Shown: piece by piece, positions 8,926-18,132 of the stretch
How the letters are laid out: each line of letters opens with the position of its first letter
How positions within the stretch are numbered: the stretch's first letter is position 1
DNA from: Lachnospiraceae bacterium UBA7143
GTDB taxonomy: Bacteria; Bacillota; Clostridia; Lachnospirales; Lachnospiraceae
Direction: 5' to 3'
NCBI GenBank assembly: GCA_002491905.1
Contig: DKWV01000025.1
Coordinates: 230,060-294,059, forward strand
DNA: 64,000 bases
Position numbers and translations under genes: made by a program
The notes under the pieces: model-generated
Told to the model about the DNA's origin: nothing
Seen by the model: only the letters and a program-made list of their open reading frames with translations
Databases searched by the model: none

Positions 8926-11301
8926 ATGAACTTGAGCGGGAAGTTTAGCGCGAAGCAAAAAAGGGAACCCTTTGCGGACTATAGCGAGTATATGGATTAC
9001 ATCTTTGCCTGCGTCAATTACAGGCTTTCCGACTATATCGGGAGTCTGATGAAAAAATACGATGCAGGACAGGGCAATTATAAAAATGTCATGTATCCGG
9101 ATATCAAGATTGCGCATGATCTGTGCTGTGACCAGACGATGCGGTTTATGCAGAAGGAATCTGTCATATCTGACAGTGGCGGGGAGGCTGTGGCACAGAG
9201 CGGGGAGAACACTTGGGAGGACGGGGAGGAGAATGTAGAGATCGACAGGGAGTTGAGCGAGCTTCTGGGGGCGTTCCATATGAACGCCGACGGAGAGAAG
9301 AATGACGCGTTGATGGACAGCGGGGAGGAGGAAGCCAGTCTGTCCATTGAGGAGATGATGGATTTCATCGACGAAAGACTTGCCGTCACGGATACCGCGG
9401 ATGTAAAATTTCCCTTTTATGAGTTGTGCCGCAAGCTGGGTTTCGGGCATTTCAGTACTTTTGCGCTGGCGGGCGCGGTTCTCTCATCCACACAGACCAG
9501 TTATGCTGCCGTCTATCAGGTGGTAAACGAGAACGGTTCACTGATCGCGCCTACGGTGGAGTCCACAGGCCGCTTGTATTTTGGGAAAGATTTCTCTATT
9601 ACCAGGGTTTACGGCGAGATGAGCGTCTGTCTGGAACAACTGCTTCCCATCATGGATCTGAGGGTCAACAGTTATATGCCTTTCTCCACCATTCTGACGC
9701 CGGATAAGCGTCTGATCGATTTTCTTTTTGGCAAAAATCCGCTGCGGCCTGATGAAAACTACAGTCGTTTTTTTAGTATGTTGACAGACGATAAGGAACA
9801 GGATCCGATCATGGCCAATGAAACCCAGTTGGAGGCTATGGAGATTTCCTATGACCAGGGCGTGCGGATTTTTAACTGGATGGGGGACGAAGGCAGCGGC
9901 CGCAGATTTTTTATTCAGCATTTCTGTAAAAGACGGGGGATGCGGGCAATCAGCGTCAACTGCAAAAAGTTATTTGCCTATGACCTGACGTTTGTGGAGA
10001 AAGCGCTGTGGGCGGTGAGCAGGGAATGTATCTTTACGGATGCCTGCTGCTGCATGACACAACTCGATCACAGGGAGGAGGAGAAGGCAAAGTACATAGG
10101 TTATATGGATCTTGCTGTGAGCATGCTGCGGGGGCACGATATCCTGCTCTTTCTGATAAGCCGGGAGAAACTTTCCTTAAATACGGTGACTGATTTGGAT
10201 TTCACGGAGCTTGAACTCCCTACGCCGGCCATAAAGGAGAGGGAGGACTGCTGGCAGTATTTTGCAAAGGATTATGACATGGCAGAAGATGTGAGTCTGC
10301 CGGAGATGGCGGCTAAGTTCCTCTTTACACCGGGCAAAATTAAATCGGCCCTCTACCAGGCAAAGAGCTATGCTGTCATGGCCAAAGAGGCACGGATTTC
10401 CAGAGCCAGGCTTTTTGAGGGCTGCAACAGCCAGATGAGCTCTGAACTGACACAGAAGGCTACCAAGGTGAAGGCGAATTTCGGGTTTGAGGATATCGTC
10501 ATGAATGACAGCCAGCGGGAAACCTTACAGCATGCCATTGATCAGATGAACTTTAAGAAGCAGGTCTATGACAACTGGAACTACACAAAGAAATATCCGT
10601 ACGGGCGGGGACTTTCCATCCTGCTCTTCGGCGCGCCCGGCACGGGGAAATCCATGTGCGCGCAGGTGATTGCGCACGAGCTGAATCTGGAGCTTTACCG
10701 GGTAGACCTGTCCAAAGTCATCGACAAGTATGTGGGTGAGACGGAAAAATCCATCTCTATGATCTTCAGGGAGGCAAAAAAGTGTAATGTGGTGCTCTTT
10801 TTTGATGAGTGCGATACCCTGTTTGCGAAGCGCTCCGACGACGGCGGTTCCAATCAGGCGTCAAACAACAATAAAACGGCGCTGCTTTTACAGGAAGTGG
10901 AGGCTTACGACGGCGTGTCTGTACTGGCCACGAACTATAAGCACAACATTGACCCGGCATTTTTCAGGCGGATGAAGTATATCGTCGAATTTCAGTTTCC
11001 CGATCCGGACACCAGAGAGATGTTGTGGAAGACCACAATCCCGAAAGGGACGCCGATGGCGGACGACGTGGACATCCGTTTTCTGGCGGAGCGCTTTGAG
11101 TTTGTGGGCGGCAATATCAAGAACTGTATCTTAAACGCCGCCTTTCTCGCCGCCGCTGACGGGGAAGGGGACAGGGTGCACATGCGTCATTATCTGCAGG
11201 CTGTCAAGTACGAGTTCGTAAAGACGGGGAAGGTGTTCACCCGCGCCGATTTTGAACCCTACGCCTACATGGTCGGGCTTGGCGGGGAGGAAGAGGATTG
11301 A
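8926..11301 (+). CDS. CIS-associated AAA+ ATPase
   Basis: A 791-residue protein with a C-terminal active AAA+ module: Walker A GAPGTGKS at residues 569-576, Walker B VVLFFDECD with Asp627-Glu628, and an arginine-finger-like AFFRRMKY segment. Near residue 320 there is a GDEGSGRR sequence that looks like a degenerate Walker A, suggesting an inactive first AAA module, preceded by an acidic N-terminal region (residues 80-150). AAA+ ATPases of this build (Afp15-like) are near-universal in extracellular CIS loci and are thought to act in assembly or cargo loading. The position after the baseplate genes and before the candidate effectors fits that role. Confidence 0.85.
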   Translation: MNLSGKFSAKQKREPFADYSEYMDYIFACVNYRLSDYIGSLMKKYDAGQGNYKNVMYPDIKIAHDLCCDQTMRFMQKESVISDSGGEAVAQSGENTWEDGEENVEIDRELSELLGAFHMNADGEKNDALMDSGEEEASLSIEEMMDFIDERLAVTDTADVKFPFYELCRKLGFGHFSTFALAGAVLSSTQTSYAAVYQVVNENGSLIAPTVESTGRLYFGKDFSITRVYGEMSVCLEQLLPIMDLRVNSYMPFSTILTPDKRLIDFLFGKNPLRPDENYSRFFSMLTDDKEQDPIMANETQLEAMEISYDQGVRIFNWMGDEGSGRRFFIQHFCKRRGMRAISVNCKKLFAYDLTFVEKALWAVSRECIFTDACCCMTQLDHREEEKAKYIGYMDLAVSMLRGHDILLFLISREKLSLNTVTDLDFTELELPTPAIKEREDCWQYFAKDYDMAEDVSLPEMAAKFLFTPGKIKSALYQAKSYAVMAKEARISRARLFEGCNSQMSSELTQKATKVKANFGFEDIVMNDSQRETLQHAIDQMNFKKQVYDNWNYTKKYPYGRGLSILLFGAPGTGKSMCAQVIAHELNLELYRVDLSKVIDKYVGETEKSISMIFREAKKCNVVLFFDECDTLFAKRSDDGGSNQASNNNKTALLLQEVEAYDGVSVLATNYKHNIDPAFFRRMKYIVEFQFPDPDTREMLWKTTIPKGTPMADDVDIRFLAERFEFVGGNIKNCILNAAFLAAADGEGDRVHMRHYLQAVKYEFVKTGKVFTRADFEPYAYMVGLGGEEED

Positions 11302-11338
11302 CAGAACCACAGTGTATCATTCTGACAGGGAGGACATG

Positions 11339-12154
11339 ATGAGAATTTTGAAGGTAACGACAGAAAATCTACAGTTTTTTGAACCGTATCTTGCGCCGGA
11401 GGAGAAAACTCGCCTGAAGACAGCGCAGGCGGCGGCATTGGGGGCGGTGGCCGGCATATCGCCATGCGCCGTTGTTCTCTTTACGGTGAAAGCGCGAGAA
11501 GCCCATCTGGAAAAAATATTTGTGGAAGAAGGCTATAGAAGACGCGGCGTGGCGACGGGCCTGATTGATCAGATTGGAAAGAGCTTTCCCGGACTGTTCA
11601 GGATGTCATGCGGCTATCAGGAAAACCGCTATCCAGCTTTTGACCGGCTTATAAGAAGCAGGAAGGACTTTTTCTTCGAGGACGGGGGCTATCCTGTGTA
11701 TGTAGTGGGAAAAGAGGAGGCTGACAGCTTAAAACTGCCGGGGAAAAACGTGGAAGTCAGTGAGTTCTTCCGCATGGAGGAATATGCCGTGCGCAGGTTT
11801 ATGAAGAACGAGATGCATGAAAACGAGGAGGAGATTGACGGGCTGCTTGGCGGCCATGCATGGGTGGAGGAAGCCTGCCTGTGCCATGCAAATGGCGCGG
11901 ACATTGACGCCTGCATGCTGACGGAGCGCACGGCGGAGAGCAGTATGCGCCTGTACTATGCCTTTTCGGGAGGGGACGGTGCGCCCGCTTTTCTCACCTG
12001 TTTCAGAAGGATTCTGCAAATGGTGCGGGATGAGATTTATCCCGCTTTTGAGATCGTCTGCAGGACGGACAGGTCACGGAGGATATTTGAAAGGCTTTTG
12101 ACAGAGCGCGAGCCGGATGGGTATCTGGTGACGGCGTACAGGTATTTGTATTGA
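11339..12154 (+). CDS. GNAT-like protein preceding the first calpain-like gene
   Basis: A 271-residue protein whose first half resembles a GNAT acetyltransferase: motif A is visible as EEGYRRRGVATGLIDQI, the acetyl-CoA loop pattern, near residues 62-78. The second half is not recognised and may be a second, degenerate GNAT fold. The start at 11339 is set by GGGAGG five nt upstream; the ATG at 11336 is too close to that site. It begins 37 nt after the ATPase stop and ends 28 nt before the protease gene. Its first residues (MRILK) resemble those of the 436-residue protein after the second protease (MRILR), so the two may be related. Possible roles are cargo chaperone, modifier or immunity factor; none is shown by the sequence. 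Confidence 0.7.
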   Translation: MRILKVTTENLQFFEPYLAPEEKTRLKTAQAAALGAVAGISPCAVVLFTVKAREAHLEKIFVEEGYRRRGVATGLIDQIGKSFPGLFRMSCGYQENRYPAFDRLIRSRKDFFFEDGGYPVYVVGKEEADSLKLPGKNVEVSEFFRMEEYAVRRFMKNEMHENEEEIDGLLGGHAWVEEACLCHANGADIDACMLTERTAESSMRLYYAFSGGDGAPAFLTCFRRILQMVRDEIYPAFEIVCRTDRSRRIFERLLTEREPDGYLVTAYRYLY

Positions 12155-12182
12155 GCATGGTTTGGTGAGGAGGTGTCGGGTA

Positions 12183-14804
12183 TTGGATTCGTTTATGCAG
12201 ATGAATGAACATAGGGGCGATGAGATGGACGAGCTTGTAAACCAGCTGGCACGGGAAGTGAGTGAGATAAATATAAGCTCGCCCATACAACCGGGGCCGT
12301 TTTTGATAGAGAGTCAGCCCGGAGCAGCGCAGCTCAGAGACAGGATGAATGCAGGTCAGACTGTGAGGGCGGAGCGTTATCGATCGAGAACGGATCTAAG
12401 GCCTGCCCTGATTCGGGGCAGGGGGCTTGCGGCGAAATGTGCGAAAGCGGGAAGTCAAAAAAGAATGGGAGAACGCCGCCAGAACGTTTCGGAGTATTAC
12501 GGTTTTGAATCGGGACTCCGAGGAAAACAGACGCTGCCCAGACGCATAAGTCAGGGAAAATTTATGAAGGAGGAGGCAGAAAGAATAAAGAAAGAGGAAA
12601 GGAGAAAAGCAGAGAAACTAAAGCGGGAGTTTCTCAGAGCTGAGTTTTCGACAAAAGTGCTGGAAACCGGTTATGTCATGGCAAATTGGTATGAATGTCT
12701 TAAAAAAATAGAGTTGATCAGATGTGCGAAGGGTTTGGAATCAAGGTTGAGCAGTGATGAATTTGCTCCTGTAAAGCAAAAGCTGGAGGCTGTGGAGGAG
12801 TATGCCAATGTGGTGGATAGTGTGCTGTGGCAGTCTGGATGGAGGATAGACTTTAATACTTATCGGATTGTGGCGATTAATGAAAATGATGAAGAGTTTG
12901 CCAGAAGGAGACAGGCATATCTGGCAAACAGTATGCTGCGGTTTTATCTTGATATGAGGAGATTTAAAAGTATCAATAAGAATCGTGGTGTGGTTCCGAA
13001 TGAGTACTGGGAGGATCCGAGGAAGACGAGGGTTGAAGCAAGTCTGAGTATGTTGGAGGCAAGATATCAGATACCGGTGCAGGGAGAGCACACCGTTCCT
13101 ATTATGAGATTTTTCAGACGTAGCGTCGGGAAACTTGGTTTTGTACGTCCGGGAGATGAGATTCGGGCGTCTGACGAAGATGTACAGAGGAGCGGGGAGC
13201 ATCTGGCGGTAAAGAAGAGGATTGGCGCTATTTACTACACATTCAAAGAGAGACTTGAAAAAAAATATGAAAGTAAAGAAGATATAGTTGAATTTCTGCA
13301 ATTGCAGTCTGCGATAGACATGTATGTCAAAGAAGACTGCGATGATCATGAAAACGAAACAGAATCTTTTAGGATTTTAATAGACAGGCTCGAATACATA
13401 CGAAAGGATAGTAAGAATAAGTGCGGCAAATATGCGGCGATTCTTTTGGGGCTGCTCGCGAAGGAGAGCAGCGGTTATCTGGAAGTGCCGCCTGATGAGA
13501 TATGTGTCGTAGAGGATAACAGAATAGGTTTGGAAAATAGAATATCTCCTTTTCTATCCCCAAACCCTGTAGCGCGCAAATACAAAGAACGTCTGAATAG
13601 GCCGTTGTTTACCCACAGGCCTAATATCAGGGACATAGAACAGGGGCAATTGGGAGATTGTTACCTGCTGGCCGGGCTGACAGCCGTAGTGGAACGAAAT
13701 CCTGAGGAGATTATGAAAATTATGAGAGACAACGGCGACGGTACCGTGACCGTTCGTTTTATGCGCAGGGAAGTACAGGCGGACGGAAGGAGAAGCTATG
13801 TACCGCATTACGTTACGGTGAGAAAAACAATTCCGGTCTATGTAGGAAATGAAACAGATGCTTTTTCCAGAGGGGCATTTTGGGTCAAGATGATGGAAAA
13901 AGCATATGTTGCATCCGGACTCTATTTGGGAATGGGGAGGGAAATGAATGATCGGGATTATCAAGCGGTGAAGCAATACATAGATAATGTAGAGCCGGGG
14001 GTGGCTTATGGTGATATTAGCGGCGGGAATCCGGGTTTATTTCTCAGTTTGTTGTTAGGAAGGGATAGTGAGGAACACTTTTATAGCGAGAACGGATTAA
14101 GGGAGTTCGGGGACAGAGTTGACGGCCGGCGGATGTTGAGTATTCCCGCAGTAACAGCGGAGGGAATTCAAATTTTTAAATCAGATTCTGCAGATGAAAT
14201 TGGAGCATGGTATGAGAAGCAAAAAGAATTATTTGCATATTACAAAAATAGCTTTAGGAATGGAAACGGGTTGCCGGATGAGAGTGAAAATAGCAGTTAT
14301 TATGATTATTTTAGAAGTTTGGGACAGCTTACAATAGAGCAATTTAATGCTTTTATGGATATTTGTAAGCAGCAGCATTTGAAACAGCTTTACGAAAATC
14401 AGCAGATCACGCAGAGAGAAGGAAATATAAATACTGTTCAGTATTACACGGCGGAGCAGCTCGACTTGTATCATCGTATTCAACAAAAACTTTACGAAGG
14501 ACACGATGTTACCTTCATAACGAAAGATTTTGGAAAAGCAGGAACCGCAATGAACGGGGAGCCGATGTCGGGAGGATTGGTGGGACAGCATGTTTACACG
14601 ATTATAAACACACGCAGAGAACGGCTTGGGGACAGAGAGTACCTGTTTCTGACTCTTAGGAATCCCTGGGCATATCAAGGCGTAGTTTATCATGCAGAGG
14701 AGAATGGAGTCAGGGGAAAATCTGATTTACTCAAAGAAGCGAAGGGTCTATTTTATCTGGAACTTAAGGATTTTGCGCAAGCTTTACATGTATGGTATTC
14801 ATGA
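12183..14804 (+). CDS. Calpain-like (C2 family) cysteine protease, candidate CIS effector 1
   Basis: An 873-residue cytosolic-looking protein with no signal peptide or membrane segment. The C-terminal half is a calpain-type protease: QGQLGDCYLLAGL contains the nucleophile Cys493, GLVGQHVYTI contains His803 and LRNPWA contains Asn827. The His-Asn spacing of 24 residues equals that of mammalian calpains (His262-Asn286), while Cys-His is about 310 residues apart compared with about 157, so there is a large insertion between the two papain-like lobes. The first 480 residues are charged and mainly helical and are shared with the next gene. I chose TTG 12183 because GAGGAGGTG lies just upstream and because the resulting N-terminus (MDSFMQMNEH) aligns with MDPIMQIHRS of the paralogue. 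No calpain C2-like or EF-hand calcium domains are visible. Confidence 0.85.
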   Translation: MDSFMQMNEHRGDEMDELVNQLAREVSEINISSPIQPGPFLIESQPGAAQLRDRMNAGQTVRAERYRSRTDLRPALIRGRGLAAKCAKAGSQKRMGERRQNVSEYYGFESGLRGKQTLPRRISQGKFMKEEAERIKKEERRKAEKLKREFLRAEFSTKVLETGYVMANWYECLKKIELIRCAKGLESRLSSDEFAPVKQKLEAVEEYANVVDSVLWQSGWRIDFNTYRIVAINENDEEFARRRQAYLANSMLRFYLDMRRFKSINKNRGVVPNEYWEDPRKTRVEASLSMLEARYQIPVQGEHTVPIMRFFRRSVGKLGFVRPGDEIRASDEDVQRSGEHLAVKKRIGAIYYTFKERLEKKYESKEDIVEFLQLQSAIDMYVKEDCDDHENETESFRILIDRLEYIRKDSKNKCGKYAAILLGLLAKESSGYLEVPPDEICVVEDNRIGLENRISPFLSPNPVARKYKERLNRPLFTHRPNIRDIEQGQLGDCYLLAGLTAVVERNPEEIMKIMRDNGDGTVTVRFMRREVQADGRRSYVPHYVTVRKTIPVYVGNETDAFSRGAFWVKMMEKAYVASGLYLGMGREMNDRDYQAVKQYIDNVEPGVAYGDISGGNPGLFLSLLLGRDSEEHFYSENGLREFGDRVDGRRMLSIPAVTAEGIQIFKSDSADEIGAWYEKQKELFAYYKNSFRNGNGLPDESENSSYYDYFRSLGQLTIEQFNAFMDICKQQHLKQLYENQQITQREGNINTVQYYTAEQLDLYHRIQQKLYEGHDVTFITKDFGKAGTAMNGEPMSGGLVGQHVYTIINTRRERLGDREYLFLTLRNPWAYQGVVYHAEENGVRGKSDLLKEAKGLFYLELKDFAQALHVWYS

Positions 14805-14858
14805 TCCTCCTCGTGACACTGGTCAAATGATAACTAAGAAGATAGGGAGGTTTCATAA

Positions 14859-17800
14859 ATGGATCCGATCATGCAGATTCATAGGAGCGAAGCTGAGATG
14901 GATGCGCTCATAAACGCGCAGAGAGATGCGATAGACAGACAGACTGTAAGAAATATGGAACGCTCTGCCCCGTTTTTTCTGGGGACGGTAGGAGAAGCGG
15001 AGCTTGCGGGCAGGATGAACGCAGAGCAGACCACAAGGATGGAACAGTATCAGTCCATACAGCGGGAATGTCAAAAAGAACTCGATAAACTAGCGCTGCA
15101 AAAAAGTTCGGCGCAAATGACAATCAAGTATTATGAACTATTGATTCAAATGGAGCGAAACAATATGGAAATGCGTCTGCTGACGGCTTCTGTTCTCGGT
15201 AAGGAGACCGCGGCAAAACGGATCAGGGCTAAGAGCCTTGGGAATATCAGAGAATATCGTAAGAATATTTTGGATTGCTTTGATGGGCAAATAGAGAAGG
15301 GGGGACAGACAAAACGCAGGAATATACAGGCGGCAGAATTTGCGAAGGAGGAGGCGGCATATCAGGAAGCCGCCGCCGAGCACAATCTGAGAGTGCTCAC
15401 GACAGCAGTTCTTGTTGAAATGGAAAGGAACAGGAGGGCGCCTGAGAATATCGCAGAGACCATGCGGGATTTTTTACGGGCTGATTTTTCGCCGCGCGCG
15501 CTGGAAGCGGACTATGTGATACAGAATCTGGCGGATTGTCTGCATAATGTGGAGCTGATCAGACGCGCGGAGGAGATGAGTCCTGCGCATCGTGAGGATA
15601 TGACGGAAGCGGCTTATGCGCCCGTGAGGCTGAAGCTTGAGGCAGTGAGAGAATATGTCAATGTGGTGGAGAGCGTACTGTGGGAACATGGGCTGGCGAT
15701 TGATTATGAGACCCTTCAGATCAGGGAGGTTACAGAAAACGACGAAACGATTGTCCAAAGGAGATGGGCATACCTGCAAAACGGTGCGTTGAGATTTTAT
15801 CATGGCATAAGAAGATATGCAAACATAGGTGAGGAAGAAGAACTGCTTCCCGGCGGGGAGCAGGAGAGACCAGTGCAGACAAGAGTCGAAACGAAGCTGG
15901 ACGTGCTGGAGTCGGAGCTCGGGATACAAGAATTTAGAGGGGAAGACATGCGGATCATGAGAGCTTACGCCCGCAGAGTGGGCGCAGTCGATCAGGCGAA
16001 TGCGGGAGATAGGCTCCGGGCTGCTGAAGAGGATTATCGGGGAAAGCAGGAACATCAGCATATCAAGATGAGGCTTCTCATGATTTATAATACATTGATG
16101 CAAAGATTTGCGCAACATCCCGGAAAAGACAGCAGGGCATTTCGGTTTTTGGGAGGATCTATCAGCAATTATGTAATGACAGAAAGGGAAACGTTTGGGA
16201 GTAGAAGAGAGACGGAGGAAAGAGAGGCAGAGGCTCTCTTAGCATTGGAAGAGGCCCTTGTCAGGATACATAAATTTGCCGGGGGCGAAAGCGGCAGATA
16301 CGCGGCGATCCTGCATGGACTGCTCATGGAGGAGAGCAGCGGTTATCTGGAGGTACCGCCGGGGGTGCCTCCCAATCAGATACATAGCATAAAGGATGAA
16401 AGTATTGGTTTGGGGAATAAGAGTAAACCGGGCGAAGCGCGGAAACGGACATACAGAGATTGTAAAAATATGCCGCTGTTTACGCACAGGCCGAATATCA
16501 AGGACATAGAGCAGGGAAATCTTGGCGACTGCTATCTGCTGGCCGGACTGATAACTGTGGTAGATCAAAATGCCGAAGAGATCATGCATATCATGAAGGA
16601 CAACGGCGACGGAACCGTGACCGTATGTTTCAAGCATAGGGAAACCGTGGGAATGGGGATTCATGACAGAATGGTTTTTACGCCTTATTATATTACGGTG
16701 GAAAAGACGATTCCGGTCTTAAAAGGGGAAGAAAGCGATGCTTTTTCAAGAGGGGCGCTGTGGGTCAAGATGATAGAAAAGGCATATGCTGCGTCCGGGA
16801 TTCATTTGCTGCGAAAACGAAATGAGGAGAACGCAAAAGAAGGGCGGAGGCCCCAAACGTATCAGGATTTTTTGCAGTTGATAAAAAACGGAGCAGAGAA
16901 GCTGGACTATGACGATATCAGCGCAGGACAGTCGGGAGAGCTGGTGAGTCTGTTGCTGGGAAAAGAAGGACACCATATCATTCGGGATAAAAACAGACTC
17001 GATCATTTGGCTGATGAGATTGGCAGATGGCTGCCTTCGATTATGGAACCTGAATGGATTCAGGATCCGGCAAGGAGATACGGAAACGATAGTGCGGATT
17101 CCATTTTCTATGAGTTTTTAGCAAAGCAGCTTACGATTGACGAGGTGAACGATTTTTTCGTGGAGTTAAAAAAGCCGGCGCAGGGAGATGCAGATATAGA
17201 TGTACTTCAACGTGAATACAAGGGCAAAAAAGCTTTGATGGGACAATATGTGAAGTCCTGCCTAGTTCATTTGGATATTGTGAATACCTTAGCGCAGAAT
17301 AGGAAACCGGATATTCGGAGTCTGAATCGTGACGAAGAGATTATACAATATTACGACAGGATGAAGGATATGTTTAGACATTATCATCAATCCGTTACCG
17401 CGAAAAGGGAATTGAGTGATGAGGATAAAATGATAGCTGATGTAAAGAAAAAGTATTATACGCCGGAATTCTGTGACTATTTTTCTCAGATTACGCCAAA
17501 GGAGTTTGCAGATACCGTGGATATTCTGAAAAACCGGCATCTGAATCTGATTCTCAGCAGACAACAGGGCAGGGAGGTGCAGGCTCCGGGCAGTTATTAT
17601 ACGGCAAAAGATCGTAAATTGTATGAGAAGATCAATACAGCGCTCGCGGGGGGAGAATATGTTACGTTTGCTACAAGAGAGCTTTCCAGGGAAAGAACCG
17701 GTCGGAACGGAGAGAGCGAGCAGGGCGGATTGGTGGGAACACATGCTTACGCCATCTTAAACACGCGCAAAAAGATGATTGACGGGGAGGAACGCCTCTT

Positions 17801-17978
17801 TTTTGTCGTTATGAATCCGTGGGCGGAAAAAGGAGTGGTCTATAGCGTGGAGGAAGATGGAATTGAGGAACACGCTGTTTATGGAAAAAAGGACGGCGAG
17901 AGGGAGGAAGGCGTATTTCTTCTGGAGTTGAAAAGATTTGCGGACGTAATCTATTGTTGGGATGCAGTGCGGACATAA
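14859..17978 (+). CDS. Calpain-like (C2 family) cysteine protease, candidate CIS effector 2
   Basis: A 1039-residue paralogue of the preceding protein. The catalytic triad is intact: Cys558 in QGNLGDCYLLAGL, His962 in GLVGTHAYAIL and Asn986 in MNPWA, again with 24 residues between His and Asn. The Cys-His interval is about 404 residues, larger than in the first copy. Shared blocks include ADFSPRALE/AEFSTKVLE, an EYVNVVESVLW-type helix, ESSGYLEVPP, THRPNIKDIEQG and DAFSRGALWVKM. Residues 60-200 hold extra coiled-coil-like sequence not present in the shorter paralogue. It begins 54 nt after its neighbour behind GGGAGG. Tandem duplication followed by divergence is the likely origin. Substrate and target cell are unknown. 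Confidence 0.85.
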   Translation: MDPIMQIHRSEAEMDALINAQRDAIDRQTVRNMERSAPFFLGTVGEAELAGRMNAEQTTRMEQYQSIQRECQKELDKLALQKSSAQMTIKYYELLIQMERNNMEMRLLTASVLGKETAAKRIRAKSLGNIREYRKNILDCFDGQIEKGGQTKRRNIQAAEFAKEEAAYQEAAAEHNLRVLTTAVLVEMERNRRAPENIAETMRDFLRADFSPRALEADYVIQNLADCLHNVELIRRAEEMSPAHREDMTEAAYAPVRLKLEAVREYVNVVESVLWEHGLAIDYETLQIREVTENDETIVQRRWAYLQNGALRFYHGIRRYANIGEEEELLPGGEQERPVQTRVETKLDVLESELGIQEFRGEDMRIMRAYARRVGAVDQANAGDRLRAAEEDYRGKQEHQHIKMRLLMIYNTLMQRFAQHPGKDSRAFRFLGGSISNYVMTERETFGSRRETEEREAEALLALEEALVRIHKFAGGESGRYAAILHGLLMEESSGYLEVPPGVPPNQIHSIKDESIGLGNKSKPGEARKRTYRDCKNMPLFTHRPNIKDIEQGNLGDCYLLAGLITVVDQNAEEIMHIMKDNGDGTVTVCFKHRETVGMGIHDRMVFTPYYITVEKTIPVLKGEESDAFSRGALWVKMIEKAYAASGIHLLRKRNEENAKEGRRPQTYQDFLQLIKNGAEKLDYDDISAGQSGELVSLLLGKEGHHIIRDKNRLDHLADEIGRWLPSIMEPEWIQDPARRYGNDSADSIFYEFLAKQLTIDEVNDFFVELKKPAQGDADIDVLQREYKGKKALMGQYVKSCLVHLDIVNTLAQNRKPDIRSLNRDEEIIQYYDRMKDMFRHYHQSVTAKRELSDEDKMIADVKKKYYTPEFCDYFSQITPKEFADTVDILKNRHLNLILSRQQGREVQAPGSYYTAKDRKLYEKINTALAGGEYVTFATRELSRERTGRNGESEQGGLVGTHAYAILNTRKKMIDGEERLFFVVMNPWAEKGVVYSVEEDGIEEHAVYGKKDGEREEGVFLLELKRFADVIYCWDAVRT

Positions 17979-18132
17979 AAAGATTGGCAAAATAATGGTC
18001 TGCCGGGGAGCTCAGGCGGTTTGCGGAGATGGAAACGCACTGGGATTCGGTACCGGCATAACGGAATAAAACGGTTAAAAAGCAATACAACAAACGGCGT
18101 GACAATAGCGCCGGCACAGGAGGAGAAAAAAC

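Noticed and set aside
12183..17978. Eukaryotic-type calpain with calcium-binding modules
   Set aside because: No EF-hand loops or calpain C2-like domains are visible; only the protease core resembles calpain.
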